This document shows, piece after piece, positions 35,204 to 45,329 of a DNA stretch of 64,000 nt. The stretch is from Bacteroidales bacterium. Lineage in GTDB: Bacteria > Bacteroidota > Bacteroidia > Bacteroidales > GCA-2748055. Positions within the stretch are counted from its first letter, which is position 1. Each line of letters opens with the position of its first letter. The position numbers and the translations under genes are program-made. The notes beneath the pieces are model-generated. The model had not been told where the DNA came from. It searched no databases and was given only the letters and a program-made list of their open reading frames with translations. The stretch spans positions 34,651-98,650 of the forward strand of contig JARGFM010000015.1 in assembly GCA_029210725.1 (NCBI GenBank), written 5' to 3'.

Positions 35204-37075
35204 TTGACCCTCCTGGAATCTCTTCCCTTTGCAGCCTGGTTTAAAGATGAACATGGCAAATTCACCCGTGCCAATGACAACTTTTTAAAAATTGCCGGGA
35301 AAGACCGGGAGCAGGTTATCGGGCGCACAGCCAGGGAGGTCTTTGACTCCGATGAGGCCAGACAAATGGAAGAAGGGGTTCGTGAGGTATATCGAACAGG
35401 GAAAATGACCGAATCGACCTATTCCAGAGGGAAGAGTATCATTAAAACGGTTCATTTTCCGGTCAGAAACGGGAAGGGGGAGATCGTGGGTTCAGGGGGA
35501 TACAGGGAAGATATTACCAACCTGACAGCTGCCCTGCAGGCTCTTCACCGTGAAAAGGAGACCCTGGAGGTTCTTCTGGAGACCATTCCCTTTTGTATCT
35601 TCTTTACCGACCGGCACGAGCGTTATATCCGGGTAAACCATATGATGGCAAAGCTGCTCCGGGTGTCCGATCCCGGAGAAGCAGCCGGGAAGACCAATAA
35701 GGAGTTTTTTACCAAGAGAGTAGCCCGTAAAATGATGGAGGAGGACCGGACTATTATTGAAACCGGAACCCCCATCGTGAATAAAATTATCTATTTTGAA
35801 GATGATGGGGTGGAGGGGTTCTGGATGGAGAAGAATAAGATCCCCATCAGGGATGAGAGGGGGGTCATTACCATGATAATGGGAATCTTTAAAGATGTTT
35901 CTGACCTGATGCGGATCGAAAATGAGTTGAAAGAGGCCCGGGATCGTGCCGAGGAGTCCGATCGGCTGAAGACCTCCTTTCTGGCCAACATGAGCCACGA
36001 GATCAGAACACCCATGAACGGCATTATCGGATTTGCCAATTTGTTAAGGGATCCGGAACTGGCCGATGATAAAAAAGATCTTTTTCTAAAGCATATTGAC
36101 AACTCATCCGGTCAGCTCCTGAACATCATTGATGATATCATTGATATCTCAAAAATTGAATCCGGGCAGATGAAGATCTCCAACAAACCTGTGAGAATCA
36201 ACGGGGTCCTGGATGAGATATACTCCTCATATTTTCATCGGATCAGGGGAGATGCCCCGGGGGAGAAACGGGTAGACTTTAAGCTGATTAAAGGAAACGA
36301 CTCCCACGATTTCACCATCTTATGCGATGATTTCAGGTTGAGACAGATTTTTAATAACCTGATAGGAAATGCCATTAAGTTCACCAGGGAGGGCCACATC
36401 ACTTTTGGGTACTCACTGCGTAACAACAGGCATGTGGAGTTTTTCGTCAGCGATAGCGGGATCGGGATTCCTTATAATAAGATCAGACTGATTTTTGACA
36501 GATTCGGACAGGTAGAACAGGAGCGGGTTCTTCAGCCATCAGGAACAGGGCTCGGTTTGCCCATCTCCAAAAGCCTGGTCAATCTGATGGGAGGTGAGAT
36601 GTGGGCAGAGTCGGCTGTTGGCAAGGGATCTACGTTTTATTTCACCCTTCCGCTGGTGATAGAAAAGCCGGTGGAAGAGTCCCGGATTTTAATATCCAAT
36701 AAGAACTATGACTGGAGCAATAAGCTTATACTGGTGGCTGAGGATGAAGAGTTAAACTGGTGTTTTGTCAAAGAAATGCTGAGACAGACCGGAGCCACTG
36801 TGCACAGGGCTACGAATGGTCGTGAAGTGGTAGCCCAGGCCCGGAAATTATCTCCCGACGCTATTCTGATGGATATTAAAATGCCTGAACTGAGTGGTAT
36901 CGATGCAGCTCGAAAAATCAGGGTATTTAACAAAAAAGTTCCGATTATTGCTCAAAGCGCCTTTGTCATGGCTGAAGAAAAGGAGGAGAGTCTTCAGGCA
37001 GGATGTAATCATTTTGTTACCAAGCCTTTGGACAGAACCACTATTATGGAACTGATAGACAGCTATTTTAAATGA
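35204..37075 (+). CDS. Hybrid PAS-PAS sensor histidine kinase/response regulator
   Basis: About 623 residues, no membrane helix. PAS1 (about 3-110), PAS2 (about 120-240), HisKA with phospho-acceptor His in MSHEIRTPMNG (about 264), HATPase with NLIGNAIKFT, DSGIGIP and GTGLGLPIS, then a receiver with DAILMDIKMPELSG (phospho-acceptor Asp near 560) and FVTKPLDR. A soluble cytoplasmic sensor. No ATG exists near the start: the TTG at 35204 is the first recognised start codon, yet the frame runs open back to the USP stop at 35150-35152. Its stop overlaps ispD (ATGA). Confidence 0.9.
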   Translation: MTLLESLPFAAWFKDEHGKFTRANDNFLKIAGKDREQVIGRTAREVFDSDEARQMEEGVREVYRTGKMTESTYSRGKSIIKTVHFPVRNGKGEIVGSGGYREDITNLTAALQALHREKETLEVLLETIPFCIFFTDRHERYIRVNHMMAKLLRVSDPGEAAGKTNKEFFTKRVARKMMEEDRTIIETGTPIVNKIIYFEDDGVEGFWMEKNKIPIRDERGVITMIMGIFKDVSDLMRIENELKEARDRAEESDRLKTSFLANMSHEIRTPMNGIIGFANLLRDPELADDKKDLFLKHIDNSSGQLLNIIDDIIDISKIESGQMKISNKPVRINGVLDEIYSSYFHRIRGDAPGEKRVDFKLIKGNDSHDFTILCDDFRLRQIFNNLIGNAIKFTREGHITFGYSLRNNRHVEFFVSDSGIGIPYNKIRLIFDRFGQVEQERVLQPSGTGLGLPISKSLVNLMGGEMWAESAVGKGSTFYFTLPLVIEKPVEESRILISNKNYDWSNKLILVAEDEELNWCFVKEMLRQTGATVHRATNGREVVAQARKLSPDAILMDIKMPELSGIDAARKIRVFNKKVPIIAQSAFVMAEEKEESLQAGCNHFVTKPLDRTTIMELIDSYFK

Positions 37076-37746
37076 AAAGGGCGGTGATCATCGTGGCTGC
37101 AGGATCGGGCAGCAGGATGGGAGGAACGCTTCCCAAGCAATACCAGGAGCTACTCGGGAAGCCAGTCATCATTCATACTCTGGAGGCTTTTCACCGCTTT
37201 GATCCGGGCATGCAGCTGGTGCTTGTTCTGGCTCCGGAACACCGGCTTTTCTGGGAAAAACTGGCCGGAAAATATGAATTGGCCGGAGGGCTAACCTTTA
37301 TCCCTGGAGGAAGCAGCCGTTTTGATTCAGTAAAAAACGGATTAACCCAAATAAAGAAACAGGGAATCGTGGGGATTCATGATGCCGTGAGGCCACTGGT
37401 GAGTTCCGGGACCCTGGCACGTACTTATAATGCTGCTGAACAGGGTGGAAGCGGGATACCGGTCATAGAGATGGACGATTCGGTCAGAAAGGTGGATCCA
37501 AACGGAAATTCTGAACAGTTGAACCGGTCGAGTTTAAGGCGGGTGCAAACCCCGCAGGTATTTCTTTCACAAAGAATTAAAGAAGCCTATCAGAAAGCCT
37601 GCGATCCTTCGTTTACCGATGATGCTTCCGTATACGAGGCGGTCTTTGGCCCGGTCACCCTGGTTGAAGGCAACCGGGAAAACATCAAAATCACCACCCC
37701 TGCAGATATGAAACTGGCCTCCCTGCTTATGGGTTCTGTGGTATAA
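37072..37746 (+). CDS. ispD: 2-C-methyl-D-erythritol 4-phosphate cytidylyltransferase
   Basis: Third step of the MEP isoprenoid pathway: MEP plus CTP to CDP-ME. 224 residues; the nucleotide-binding start IIVAAGSGSRMGG and PKQYQELLGKPVI, then GIHDAVRPLV and the C-terminal region DDASVYEA with GNRENIKITTP. It overlaps the kinase gene upstream by four bases and the convergent DUF2807 gene by 20. ispG is 2.2 kb away on the other strand. Confidence 0.96.
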   Translation: MKRAVIIVAAGSGSRMGGTLPKQYQELLGKPVIIHTLEAFHRFDPGMQLVLVLAPEHRLFWEKLAGKYELAGGLTFIPGGSSRFDSVKNGLTQIKKQGIVGIHDAVRPLVSSGTLARTYNAAEQGGSGIPVIEMDDSVRKVDPNGNSEQLNRSSLRRVQTPQVFLSQRIKEAYQKACDPSFTDDASVYEAVFGPVTLVEGNRENIKITTPADMKLASLLMGSVV

Positions 37747-38407
37747 TTTTCCCTCCTACGCTGCTTTTGAATTCTTTTACCTCCGGAGAGCCCAGGAATC
37801 CAATAAAGGCCTTCCTGGTGGCATTGGCATTCAAATAGTATAAGCAGTTTACTTTAACCTGGGCTCCGGTGGCAGCTGTCACCCAGCATCTTTCGGTTTT
37901 CAATTCGTATCCCAGGTAATTTCCAAAGGTATAAGCATTGATCGCCTGGCTCCGGGCGCTTCCCCGCAGGATGATATCAGCTCCCTGATTCACCCTGGCA
38001 TTCAGGGAATCGGCGGCAATATGCAACTCCACTTTTCCGCCGGTCTCCGCCAAGAGCAAGAGAGTCTGTGCTTTCAGGGTATCCTTTGATTGAACAACCG
38101 CCCCCCGGGCGATTTCGAGATTGGAAAGGTCCTTAAAAAACAATTTCGCAGGAATGAGCGGCGTTTTTTTCAGTCCGGTCCGGTTTTTAAGTATCAATAT
38201 GCTTTCCTCATATTCTACTTCCAGAATCTCAGGCATGGACTCCTCTTCGACCACTAAGCTCAGACTGTCGGAGGCTACCAGTTGCAGATGGATATTCCCG
38301 CTAATTTTCAGTTTTTCAAAGGGCTGTTCCAACGGGATTTGATATTCCTGGCCAGAGGAGGTCAGGAGAAATAAACACAGAACAATTAAGCTTGTTAAAG
38401 CTCTCAT
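37727..38407 (-). CDS. Exported DUF2807 (GIN domain) protein
   Basis: 226 residues from the ATG at 38407, giving a signal peptide (MRALTSLIVLCLFLL). Two repeats of beta-strand pattern with many short strands (about 25-226) are typical of DUF2807 right-handed beta helix proteins, found near the cell envelope in Bacteroidota. No catalytic motif is visible. It is divergent from the barrel-protein gene and its 3' end overlaps ispD by 20 bases. Confidence 0.82.
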   Translation of the reverse strand: MRALTSLIVLCLFLLTSSGQEYQIPLEQPFEKLKISGNIHLQLVASDSLSLVVEEESMPEILEVEYEESILILKNRTGLKKTPLIPAKLFFKDLSNLEIARGAVVQSKDTLKAQTLLLLAETGGKVELHIAADSLNARVNQGADIILRGSARSQAINAYTFGNYLGYELKTERCWVTAATGAQVKVNCLYYLNANATRKAFIGFLGSPEVKEFKSSVGGKIIPQNP

Positions 38408-38467
38408 ATCACTTGATTTTCCTGCAAAAATACGTTTAAATATTTTATTACCTTGCACATCTTGAGC

Positions 38468-39898
38468 ATGAAACAAATGGCAAGGACATTGATAATGTTA
38501 ATGGTTTGTTTTCTGCTGGGTCATGCAACAGAAGCATTATCGCAGGAATCTCTGGTGATTTCAGACGATAAATTGCTTATCAGCAATATCCTTATCAGCG
38601 GTAACGATGTGACACAGGAATCGGTGATAAGGAGGGAATTGGTTTTTTCTGTCGGAGATACCATTGAGAAAATGAAGCTGCTTCCTGCTTTGCAGCGAAG
38701 CAAAGACAACCTGCTGAACCTGGCTCTATTCAATTTTGTTTATCTTAATATTAAGCACCTCGAAAACAACAGAATAAATGTGCTTATCGATGTGACGGAG
38801 CGCTGGTATGTCTGGCCGGTTCCTATCCTGGAGTATGCAGACAGGAATTTCAGCACCTTTATTCAGAACAGAGACTGGGACAAGATCAATTACGGAGCCT
38901 GGCTGAAATGGGGTAATTTCAGGGGAAGGAACGAGCTGCTGACCGGGAAGGTCCGCCTGGGCTATGTGAAAGAGTACTCCCTGGCCTATTCCAAGCCCAA
39001 TCTGGGTAAAAAGCAGAATCACGGCATCTCGGCCGGGTTCAATATGACGCATCAAAATGAAGTAAGCATTGCAACGGTCAATAACGAACCCTTCGAATAC
39101 AGGCCCCAGGAAAAGCCGGCCCAGATCCGGCTCAATGCCTTTGCCAAGTATAGTTTAAGGAGAAAATACTTCACCACACATTCGCTTCGATTTGAATATT
39201 ACGATTACAGGGTTTCAGATTCAGTAGCCATTATCAACAGCAACTATCTGGGCGGGGGGAACACCAGTCAAAATTACTTCATGCTTACCTACTCGTTTGA
39301 TTATGATATCCGGGATTCCAAGGTTTATCCTCTGGAGGGATTTAATGTGAGGATAAGGGCCGAGCAGATAGGGCTGGGCCTGATCCCCGACTTTGACTAT
39401 GCAAGCTTTCGTTTAACCGGGACGGTGATGTTTCATCAGAAGCTGGCCAACAGGCTCTATTTCTATAATGCCACCAAGGGAAGATACACCTCGGAGAAGA
39501 TGCTGCCTCATTTTCTTAACCAGGCCCTGGGTTATCATGAATTTCTGAGCGGTTATGAGTCCTACGTGATTGATGGCAGCGATTATGTGATCACCAAGTA
39601 TGACCTGAAGATCCAGCTGGTGAAACAGAAATCCTATACCATTCCTTTTATCGGGATGGAGCAATTTAACAAGATTCACTTTGCGGTATTTGCAAATCTG
39701 TTTGCAGACGCCGGTTACGTCAATAGTGTTTTTCCCAATCCCACCAATACCATGGTCAATACCTGGCAGTTTTCGGCTGGAGTGGGCATCGACCTGGTAA
39801 CCTATTACGACCAGGTTTTCAGGATCGATTATGTGATTAACCGATATGGGGAACACGGTTTCTTTTTTCACGTAGAAACCCCGTTTTTCAGGTGGTAA
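38468..39898 (+). CDS. BamA/TamA-like outer-membrane barrel protein
   Basis: 476 residues from the ATG at 38468 (an in-frame TTG lies at 38453), with a signal peptide to about 25. A POTRA-like domain (about 30-110: ISNILISGNDVTQESVIRRE) is followed by a beta-barrel (about 130-476) whose strands end in aromatic residues and whose C terminus is VETPFFRW. One POTRA domain and a short barrel suggest a BamA/Sam50-related translocation protein (D15 type) but not BamA itself, which has five POTRA domains. Confidence 0.85.
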   Translation: MKQMARTLIMLMVCFLLGHATEALSQESLVISDDKLLISNILISGNDVTQESVIRRELVFSVGDTIEKMKLLPALQRSKDNLLNLALFNFVYLNIKHLENNRINVLIDVTERWYVWPVPILEYADRNFSTFIQNRDWDKINYGAWLKWGNFRGRNELLTGKVRLGYVKEYSLAYSKPNLGKKQNHGISAGFNMTHQNEVSIATVNNEPFEYRPQEKPAQIRLNAFAKYSLRRKYFTTHSLRFEYYDYRVSDSVAIINSNYLGGGNTSQNYFMLTYSFDYDIRDSKVYPLEGFNVRIRAEQIGLGLIPDFDYASFRLTGTVMFHQKLANRLYFYNATKGRYTSEKMLPHFLNQALGYHEFLSGYESYVIDGSDYVITKYDLKIQLVKQKSYTIPFIGMEQFNKIHFAVFANLFADAGYVNSVFPNPTNTMVNTWQFSAGVGIDLVTYYDQVFRIDYVINRYGEHGFFFHVETPFFRW

Positions 39899-39936
39899 AG
39901 AAGGCGGAATGATAAAATTATTAGAACGGTCAAGGC

Positions 39937-41556
39937 TCAGGGATCTATCCAGTCCCCCTCTTTTTTAATCAGCATGATCAAAGCCTCAAGCGCTTCCTTT
40001 TCGGGAATATTCTTAAGCACAGCTTCCCTGTCCCTGTAAATACTTACCCGGCCCGGTCCGGCGCCGACATACCCGTAATCGGCATCGGCCATCTCGCCGG
40101 GACCGTTGACAATGCAGCCCATAACCCCGATTTTTAAGGTGGTGAGATGGGAGGTAGCCTGGCGGATCTCCTTTAAACGGGTCAGGATATCAAAATGTGT
40201 GCGCCCGCAGGAGGGGCAGGCTATGTATTCGGTTTTCGTAATCCGCGCCCGGGCTGCCTGCAGGATATTCAGCAGGGTATCGTTGAGCACAGGGAGGGTC
40301 ATATGCCTGTTTTCCACCCATATCGCATCCACCATTCCATCCGCCAGAAGAGAGCCCAGCTCTCCAGCCAGCTGTATCTGAAACTGGTCAGGATCTACAG
40401 TTTCATACATGCATTTGACTAAGATGGGAGCTCTGGGGTTCCTGAGGCAAAAACGGTTCAACCGTGCTTTCATTTCCTGGATACTGTCCGTACCCTTTTC
40501 AAGCAGCATTATTTTTTCGCCTGAGTCGAGCAAGCCGGGATTTTTTTCCCACTCTTCGAACGGGACCGTTAATCCATGAAGCTCTTCAGGCTTTAAATCA
40601 AGCGACCGGTCCGGCGGCATCCGGCCTACGATTTTAACCAGAGTCCCGTTTCCCAATCCTGACAGCGGAAGCGATTTTCTTCTGGAATAATCAAAAGGGT
40701 CCCAGGCCAAACCTTCAAAAGGATGATAGGGAAGCTGTTCCGGTTTTTGAAAAATACGAACCAGCCGGGAGGCTACCGGCAATTCCATTTCCGGAGCTTC
40801 GGTCAGAGAAACCCTGATGGTATCTCCCATACTTTCCAGGAGAAGGGGTGCTATGCCAACGGCAGATTTGATGCGGCCCTCCGGACCATCTCCAGCCTCG
40901 GTGACCCCCAGGTGCAGGGGATAGGCCATCGCCTCGCTGTTCATCTGGTGCACCAGCAGGCGGACCGATTGCACCATCACGCGCGGATTACTCGATTTCA
41001 TGGAGACAACTACCTGGTCGAAGGATTCCTTTTTACAGATTCGCAGGAATTGCATGGCCGACTCGACCATTCCCCGGGGACTGTCCCCGTACTTTTCCAG
41101 TGTTTTCTGGTCCAGCGAGCCATGGTTTACCCCGATCCGGATGGCGGTCCCGTGTTCGCGGCATCTTTTAAGCAGGTTTGGAAGCAGAAGATCCAGGCTT
41201 TTGTTTTTCAGATAATTTCCGGGATTAATCCGGATCTTTTCACAAACCCCGGCAGCTTCCAGGGCCAGTTCAGCTTTGAAATGAATGTCTGCCACCAAAG
41301 GGGTCCTGTACCCGGCAGCGCGGAGCTCATTCCTGATCTTCTTCAGGCTCTCCACCTCCCGCCTGCCCTGGGTAGTAAGCCGGACCAGCTCCGATCCTGC
41401 CCCGATCATCCGGATGCACTGAGCCAATGATGCGCTAATATCATTGGTGTCTGTATTGGTCATGGATTGGATCCGGACCGGATAGTCCCCTCCCAGGCGG
41501 AGAGAGCCAACGGTGACAAGCTGTGAGTGGTATGGTTTCACAATTAATTGTTTCAT
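39937..41556 (-). CDS. ispG: (E)-4-hydroxy-3-methylbut-2-enyl-diphosphate synthase
   Basis: Penultimate step of the MEP pathway, converting MEcPP to HMBPP with a [4Fe-4S] cluster. 539 residues: TIM-barrel part (RIGVNHGSLDQK), a long insertion of about 130 residues found in Bacteroidota and plant versions, and the cluster domain with PSCGRTHFD and GCIVNGPGEM. Four bases after the cysS stop. Confidence 0.95.
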   Translation of the reverse strand: MKQLIVKPYHSQLVTVGSLRLGGDYPVRIQSMTNTDTNDISASLAQCIRMIGAGSELVRLTTQGRREVESLKKIRNELRAAGYRTPLVADIHFKAELALEAAGVCEKIRINPGNYLKNKSLDLLLPNLLKRCREHGTAIRIGVNHGSLDQKTLEKYGDSPRGMVESAMQFLRICKKESFDQVVVSMKSSNPRVMVQSVRLLVHQMNSEAMAYPLHLGVTEAGDGPEGRIKSAVGIAPLLLESMGDTIRVSLTEAPEMELPVASRLVRIFQKPEQLPYHPFEGLAWDPFDYSRRKSLPLSGLGNGTLVKIVGRMPPDRSLDLKPEELHGLTVPFEEWEKNPGLLDSGEKIMLLEKGTDSIQEMKARLNRFCLRNPRAPILVKCMYETVDPDQFQIQLAGELGSLLADGMVDAIWVENRHMTLPVLNDTLLNILQAARARITKTEYIACPSCGRTHFDILTRLKEIRQATSHLTTLKIGVMGCIVNGPGEMADADYGYVGAGPGRVSIYRDREAVLKNIPEKEALEALIMLIKKEGDWIDP

Positions 41557-41560
41557 TCAG

Positions 41561-43030
41561 CTAATTGATTTCCCAGTCAGCTCCGTCTTTCCGGTCCTTA
41601 ATGGTAATGCCCAGATTGCTTAACTCGTTCCGGATGCGATCAGCAGCTTCAAAGTCGCGGTTCGATTTGGCAGTGCTTCTTAACTGGAGGATCATAGCGA
41701 TCAGCTTGTCTGTAATATCATTTGATTTTTCACTTGCCGAAGGCATTTGAAGGCCCAGCACGGAGACAACCCAGGAATGATACAGGGTTCTCAGTTTTTC
41801 CAGGTCATTTTCAGAAATAGTTTCTTTTCCTTCGGCCAGCTTATGGACCAGTGTGATCCCACTCAACAAATGGCCAAGCAGTTTGGCTGTATTCATATCA
41901 TCTTCCATCGCACTGTTGCAGAGCCCGGCCAGGCCGTCCACATCCATGGAGCTGCTGCCCGAGGATTGAATGTGTTTCAGTGTTTCCATGGCGTTCATCA
42001 GCCGGATCAATCCTTTTTCAGAGGCCTGCAAAGCCTCGTTGGAAAAATCAAGAGTGCTGCGGTAATGCGCCTGAAGGATGAAAAAGCGAATAACCATGGG
42101 TCCGTAAGCCCTTTCCAGCATCTTGTGCTCGCCCGAAAAAAGTTGATCCAGAGTAATAAAATTGCCCAGCGAACGCCCCATTTTCTGGCCATTGATGGTG
42201 ATCATGTTGTTGTGCATCCAGTAACGGACGGCAGGTTTGCCAAAGCCTGCCACATTCTGTGCAATTTCACATTCGTGATGGGGAAAGAGAAGGTCCAGCC
42301 CTCCTCCATGAATATCAAACTGCATGCCCAGGTATTTCGTGCTCATGGCAGAACATTCCAGATGCCAGCCCGGATACCCATCACTCCATTTGGAGGACCA
42401 GCGCATGAGGTGGGAGGGATCGGCTTTTTTCCACAAGGCGAAATCAAGCCCGCTTCTCTTTTCCGATTGCCCGTCCAGCGCCCTGGTGTTGGAAAGAAGG
42501 TCTTCGATCTTTCTTCCCGAAAGTTGCCCGTAGGGGTATTTTTTGTTATAGGCATTTACATCGAAATAGACCGAGCCGTTGACCTCATAGGCATAGCCTG
42601 CTTCCAGGATCTTCCCGATGAGTTCCTGCTGTTCAATGATATGTCCGCTGGCTCTGGGTTCAATGCTGGGAGCTAGCACATTGAGTGCATCCATGTTTAT
42701 ATGATAGCGGTTCATATAATGCTGAACCACCTCCATGGGTTCCAGCGATTCCAGCCGGGCCTTCTTCAGGATCTTATCTTCTCCGTCATCTGCATCATCT
42801 TCCAGGTGCCCCACATCGGTGATATTCCGGACATACCTCACCTTATAATCCAGATACTGCAGGTACCTGAAGAGCACGTCGAAAGTGATGGCCTGTCGGG
42901 CATGACCCAGGTGGGCATCCCCATAGACAGTGGGCCCACAGGCGTAGAGGCCGACAAATGGGGGATTGATAGGTTCAAAACGCTCTTTTTTCCTGGTCAG
43001 AGTATTATATAGAATTAGCTTATTGATCAT
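41561..43030 (-). CDS. cysS: Cysteine--tRNA ligase
   Basis: Class I synthetase, 489 residues. Zinc ligands: Cys in YACGPTVYG, Cys in HLECSAMS and His-Glu in PHHECEIAQ. The HIGH motif is DAHLGHARQ and KMSKS is KMGRSLGNF. The C-terminal half includes the DALR-type anticodon-binding helices. Transcribed together with ispG. Confidence 0.97.
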   Translation of the reverse strand: MINKLILYNTLTRKKERFEPINPPFVGLYACGPTVYGDAHLGHARQAITFDVLFRYLQYLDYKVRYVRNITDVGHLEDDADDGEDKILKKARLESLEPMEVVQHYMNRYHINMDALNVLAPSIEPRASGHIIEQQELIGKILEAGYAYEVNGSVYFDVNAYNKKYPYGQLSGRKIEDLLSNTRALDGQSEKRSGLDFALWKKADPSHLMRWSSKWSDGYPGWHLECSAMSTKYLGMQFDIHGGGLDLLFPHHECEIAQNVAGFGKPAVRYWMHNNMITINGQKMGRSLGNFITLDQLFSGEHKMLERAYGPMVIRFFILQAHYRSTLDFSNEALQASEKGLIRLMNAMETLKHIQSSGSSSMDVDGLAGLCNSAMEDDMNTAKLLGHLLSGITLVHKLAEGKETISENDLEKLRTLYHSWVVSVLGLQMPSASEKSNDITDKLIAMILQLRSTAKSNRDFEAADRIRNELSNLGITIKDRKDGADWEIN

Positions 43031-43061
43031 AACTATTGGTGGATAATCTGCATGATGGAAA

Positions 43062-43069
43062 CAAAATTA
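43062..43069 (-). promoter_or_regulatory. -7 element for cysS-ispG
   Basis: Minus strand reads TAATTTTG (TAnnTTTG), 32 bases upstream of the cysS ATG. It lies inside the 43052-43103 stretch that could also code the first 17 residues of an extended RNase R, which supports starting RNase R at 43103. Confidence 0.5.
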
Positions 43070-43102
43070 GTAAATTTAACTCGTACCGGAAATGTAGAAA
43101 AA

Positions 43103-45301
43103 ATGGCAAAGAACAAAAGAACCAGTAAGGATAAATTCACAGGCGAACAGGCCGCCGCTTTAATCATGGGCCTGTTTGGAAGAAACCCCAAACAGATTTA
43201 TAACTATAAGCAGATTTCAAAACTGCTATTTATCAGCGATAAGCAACTAAGAGCCATGGTGAACAGGACGCTGGACGATCTGGTGGCGAAAAAACAGCTC
43301 GAGCAGCTGGAGCCGGGGAGATACCGCCTGTTGAGCAGAGCCGGTTATAAAACCGGGACTCTGGATATGACCCAGCATGGATATGCCTTTCTGGTCTCGG
43401 AAAATTCGGACGAAGATGTATTTATTGCCAGGAATAATCTGAAAACAGCCCTGGACGGTGACCTGGTGAAAGTCTTTGTTTATCCCTCACGCAAGAACCG
43501 GTCGAGGATCGAAGGCGAGGTCGTGGAGATATTGGAGAGGACCCGCGACACCTTTGTGGGGACGGTGGAAATTTCGCGCAACTATGCCTTTCTGCTGCCT
43601 GACAGCCGTAAAATGCCTTTTGATATTTTCATTCCCCTCGAAAAACTGAAGGGAGTGGAGCATGGCCAAAAGGCCATTGCCCGGATCATTGACTGGCCGG
43701 AGAAGGTTAAGAATCCCTTTGGCGAAATTGTAGATATCCTGGGATATCCCGGTGATAATGACACCGAGATGAACTCCATCCTGGCTGAATTTGATCTGCC
43801 CATAAAGTTTCCCGAAGAGGTGGAGGCGTATGCCGGGAAGATCCCGGATGGGATATCGGCAGAGGAGATAAAAAAACGAAGGGATTTCCGGAAGGTGCCT
43901 ACTTTTACCATTGATCCCGCCGATGCCAAGGATTTTGATGATGCGCTTTCCCTGCAGGCCCTGAACGGCGGATTTTGGGAGGTGGGAATCCATATTGCCG
44001 ATGTGTCCCACTATGTTCATACAAAGACCATTCTGGATAATGAGGCTTTTGACCGGGGAACTTCGATATACCTGGTCGACCGGGTAGTCCCCATGCTTCC
44101 CGAAAAACTCTCCAACGGAGTATGCTCCCTTCGTCCCCATGAAGATAAACTTACCTTTTCGGCTGTATTTAAAATGAATGAGAAGGGCGAGGTGCTGGAT
44201 GAATGGTTCGGCCGGACAGTGATTAACTCGGCCAGACGTTTTAACTACGAGGAGGCTCAGGAGATTATTGAGACCGGTGAAGGAGATATGAAAGAGGAGA
44301 TATTGAAGCTTTATCAAATCTCCAAAGTGCTTAAGGAAAAAAGATTTAAAGGCGGATCTGTGAATTTTGAACGGGAAGAAGTAAAGTTCCATCTGGCTGA
44401 GGATGGAACTCCCACGGGGGTCTACTTCAAGGTTCAGAAGGAGGCCAACTGGTTGATCGAAGAATTTATGTTGCTGGCCAATAAAAGGGTGGCAGCCTAT
44501 GCCAGCAGGGGTGGAAAATATGAGAAGGAATTAAGCCGGGCCGAAACCGGTGAAAAGAAACAGGTGGGAAAAACCTTTGTGTATCGTATTCACGACCTGC
44601 CCGATCCTGAAAAGATGGAATCTTTTTCGCGCTTTATCGGGAAGTTCGGGCATACTTTAAATCCCCAGCAATCGGCCCGGCGCCTCTCCGCCGCGTTAAA
44701 CAATCTGCTGGACCAGGTGCAGGGAAAAAAGGAGCAAAATGTGGTGGAGATGATGGCCCTCCGTTCCATGGCCAAGGCACGCTATTCCACTAAAAACATA
44801 GGCCATTACGGACTGGCTTTCAAAGACTATGCCCACTTTACCTCCCCCATAAGGCGCTACCCCGATCTGATGGTACACCGTTTACTGGCCCATTACCTGG
44901 AAAACGGGGAATCGAAGAATGCAGAAACCTATGAAAAACGGTGCCAGCATACATCAGAAATGGAACGAAAAGCCATAGAGGCTGAGAGGGCGTCCACCAA
45001 ATACAAGCAGGTGGAGTTCATGCAGGATAAGATTGGAAAGGTGTTCGATGGAGAGGTTTCAGGACTAACCGACTGGGGGATCTATGTGGAGATTGTGGAG
45101 AATAAGTGCGAAGGAATGGTATCCATCAAAAGCATCGCTGACGATTTTTATGAGTTTAATGAGGAAGAGTATATGATTGTGGGCCGTCATTCGGGAAGAA
45201 AATTTGAGATCGGAGATGAGGTTCAAATTGAAGTGATGAATGCCAACCTGTCACGGAGGCAACTTGATTATAAACTTGTGGAACTGGAAGAGGAGCTTTA
45301 A
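43103..45301 (+). CDS. rnr: Ribonuclease R
   Basis: 3'-5' exoribonuclease degrading structured RNA. From the ATG at 43103 (MAKNKRTSKDKF) it has 732 residues; an in-frame ATG at 43052 adds 17 residues but lies over the cysS promoter. Domains in order: HTH-like/winged N terminus (LLFISDKQLRAM), two cold-shock domains, the RNB catalytic core with IDPADAKDFDDALSL (metal-binding Asp cluster), and C-terminal S1 (GLTDWGIYVEIVENK). The order and length are normal for RNase R. Confidence 0.95.
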   Translation: MAKNKRTSKDKFTGEQAAALIMGLFGRNPKQIYNYKQISKLLFISDKQLRAMVNRTLDDLVAKKQLEQLEPGRYRLLSRAGYKTGTLDMTQHGYAFLVSENSDEDVFIARNNLKTALDGDLVKVFVYPSRKNRSRIEGEVVEILERTRDTFVGTVEISRNYAFLLPDSRKMPFDIFIPLEKLKGVEHGQKAIARIIDWPEKVKNPFGEIVDILGYPGDNDTEMNSILAEFDLPIKFPEEVEAYAGKIPDGISAEEIKKRRDFRKVPTFTIDPADAKDFDDALSLQALNGGFWEVGIHIADVSHYVHTKTILDNEAFDRGTSIYLVDRVVPMLPEKLSNGVCSLRPHEDKLTFSAVFKMNEKGEVLDEWFGRTVINSARRFNYEEAQEIIETGEGDMKEEILKLYQISKVLKEKRFKGGSVNFEREEVKFHLAEDGTPTGVYFKVQKEANWLIEEFMLLANKRVAAYASRGGKYEKELSRAETGEKKQVGKTFVYRIHDLPDPEKMESFSRFIGKFGHTLNPQQSARRLSAALNNLLDQVQGKKEQNVVEMMALRSMAKARYSTKNIGHYGLAFKDYAHFTSPIRRYPDLMVHRLLAHYLENGESKNAETYEKRCQHTSEMERKAIEAERASTKYKQVEFMQDKIGKVFDGEVSGLTDWGIYVEIVENKCEGMVSIKSIADDFYEFNEEEYMIVGRHSGRKFEIGDEVQIEVMNANLSRRQLDYKLVELEEEL

Positions 45302-45329
45302 TTTTAAGCTTGAATTTATGCACTGACAA

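Noticed and set aside
40723..41430. 235-residue plus-strand frame opposite ispG
   Set aside because: Shadow of ispG in a G+C-richer region.
41747..42676. 309-residue plus-strand frame opposite cysS
   Set aside because: Shadow of cysS, which has all synthetase motifs on the other strand.
43487..44392. 301-residue minus-strand frame opposite rnr
   Set aside because: Shadow of RNase R; no motifs and no promoter.
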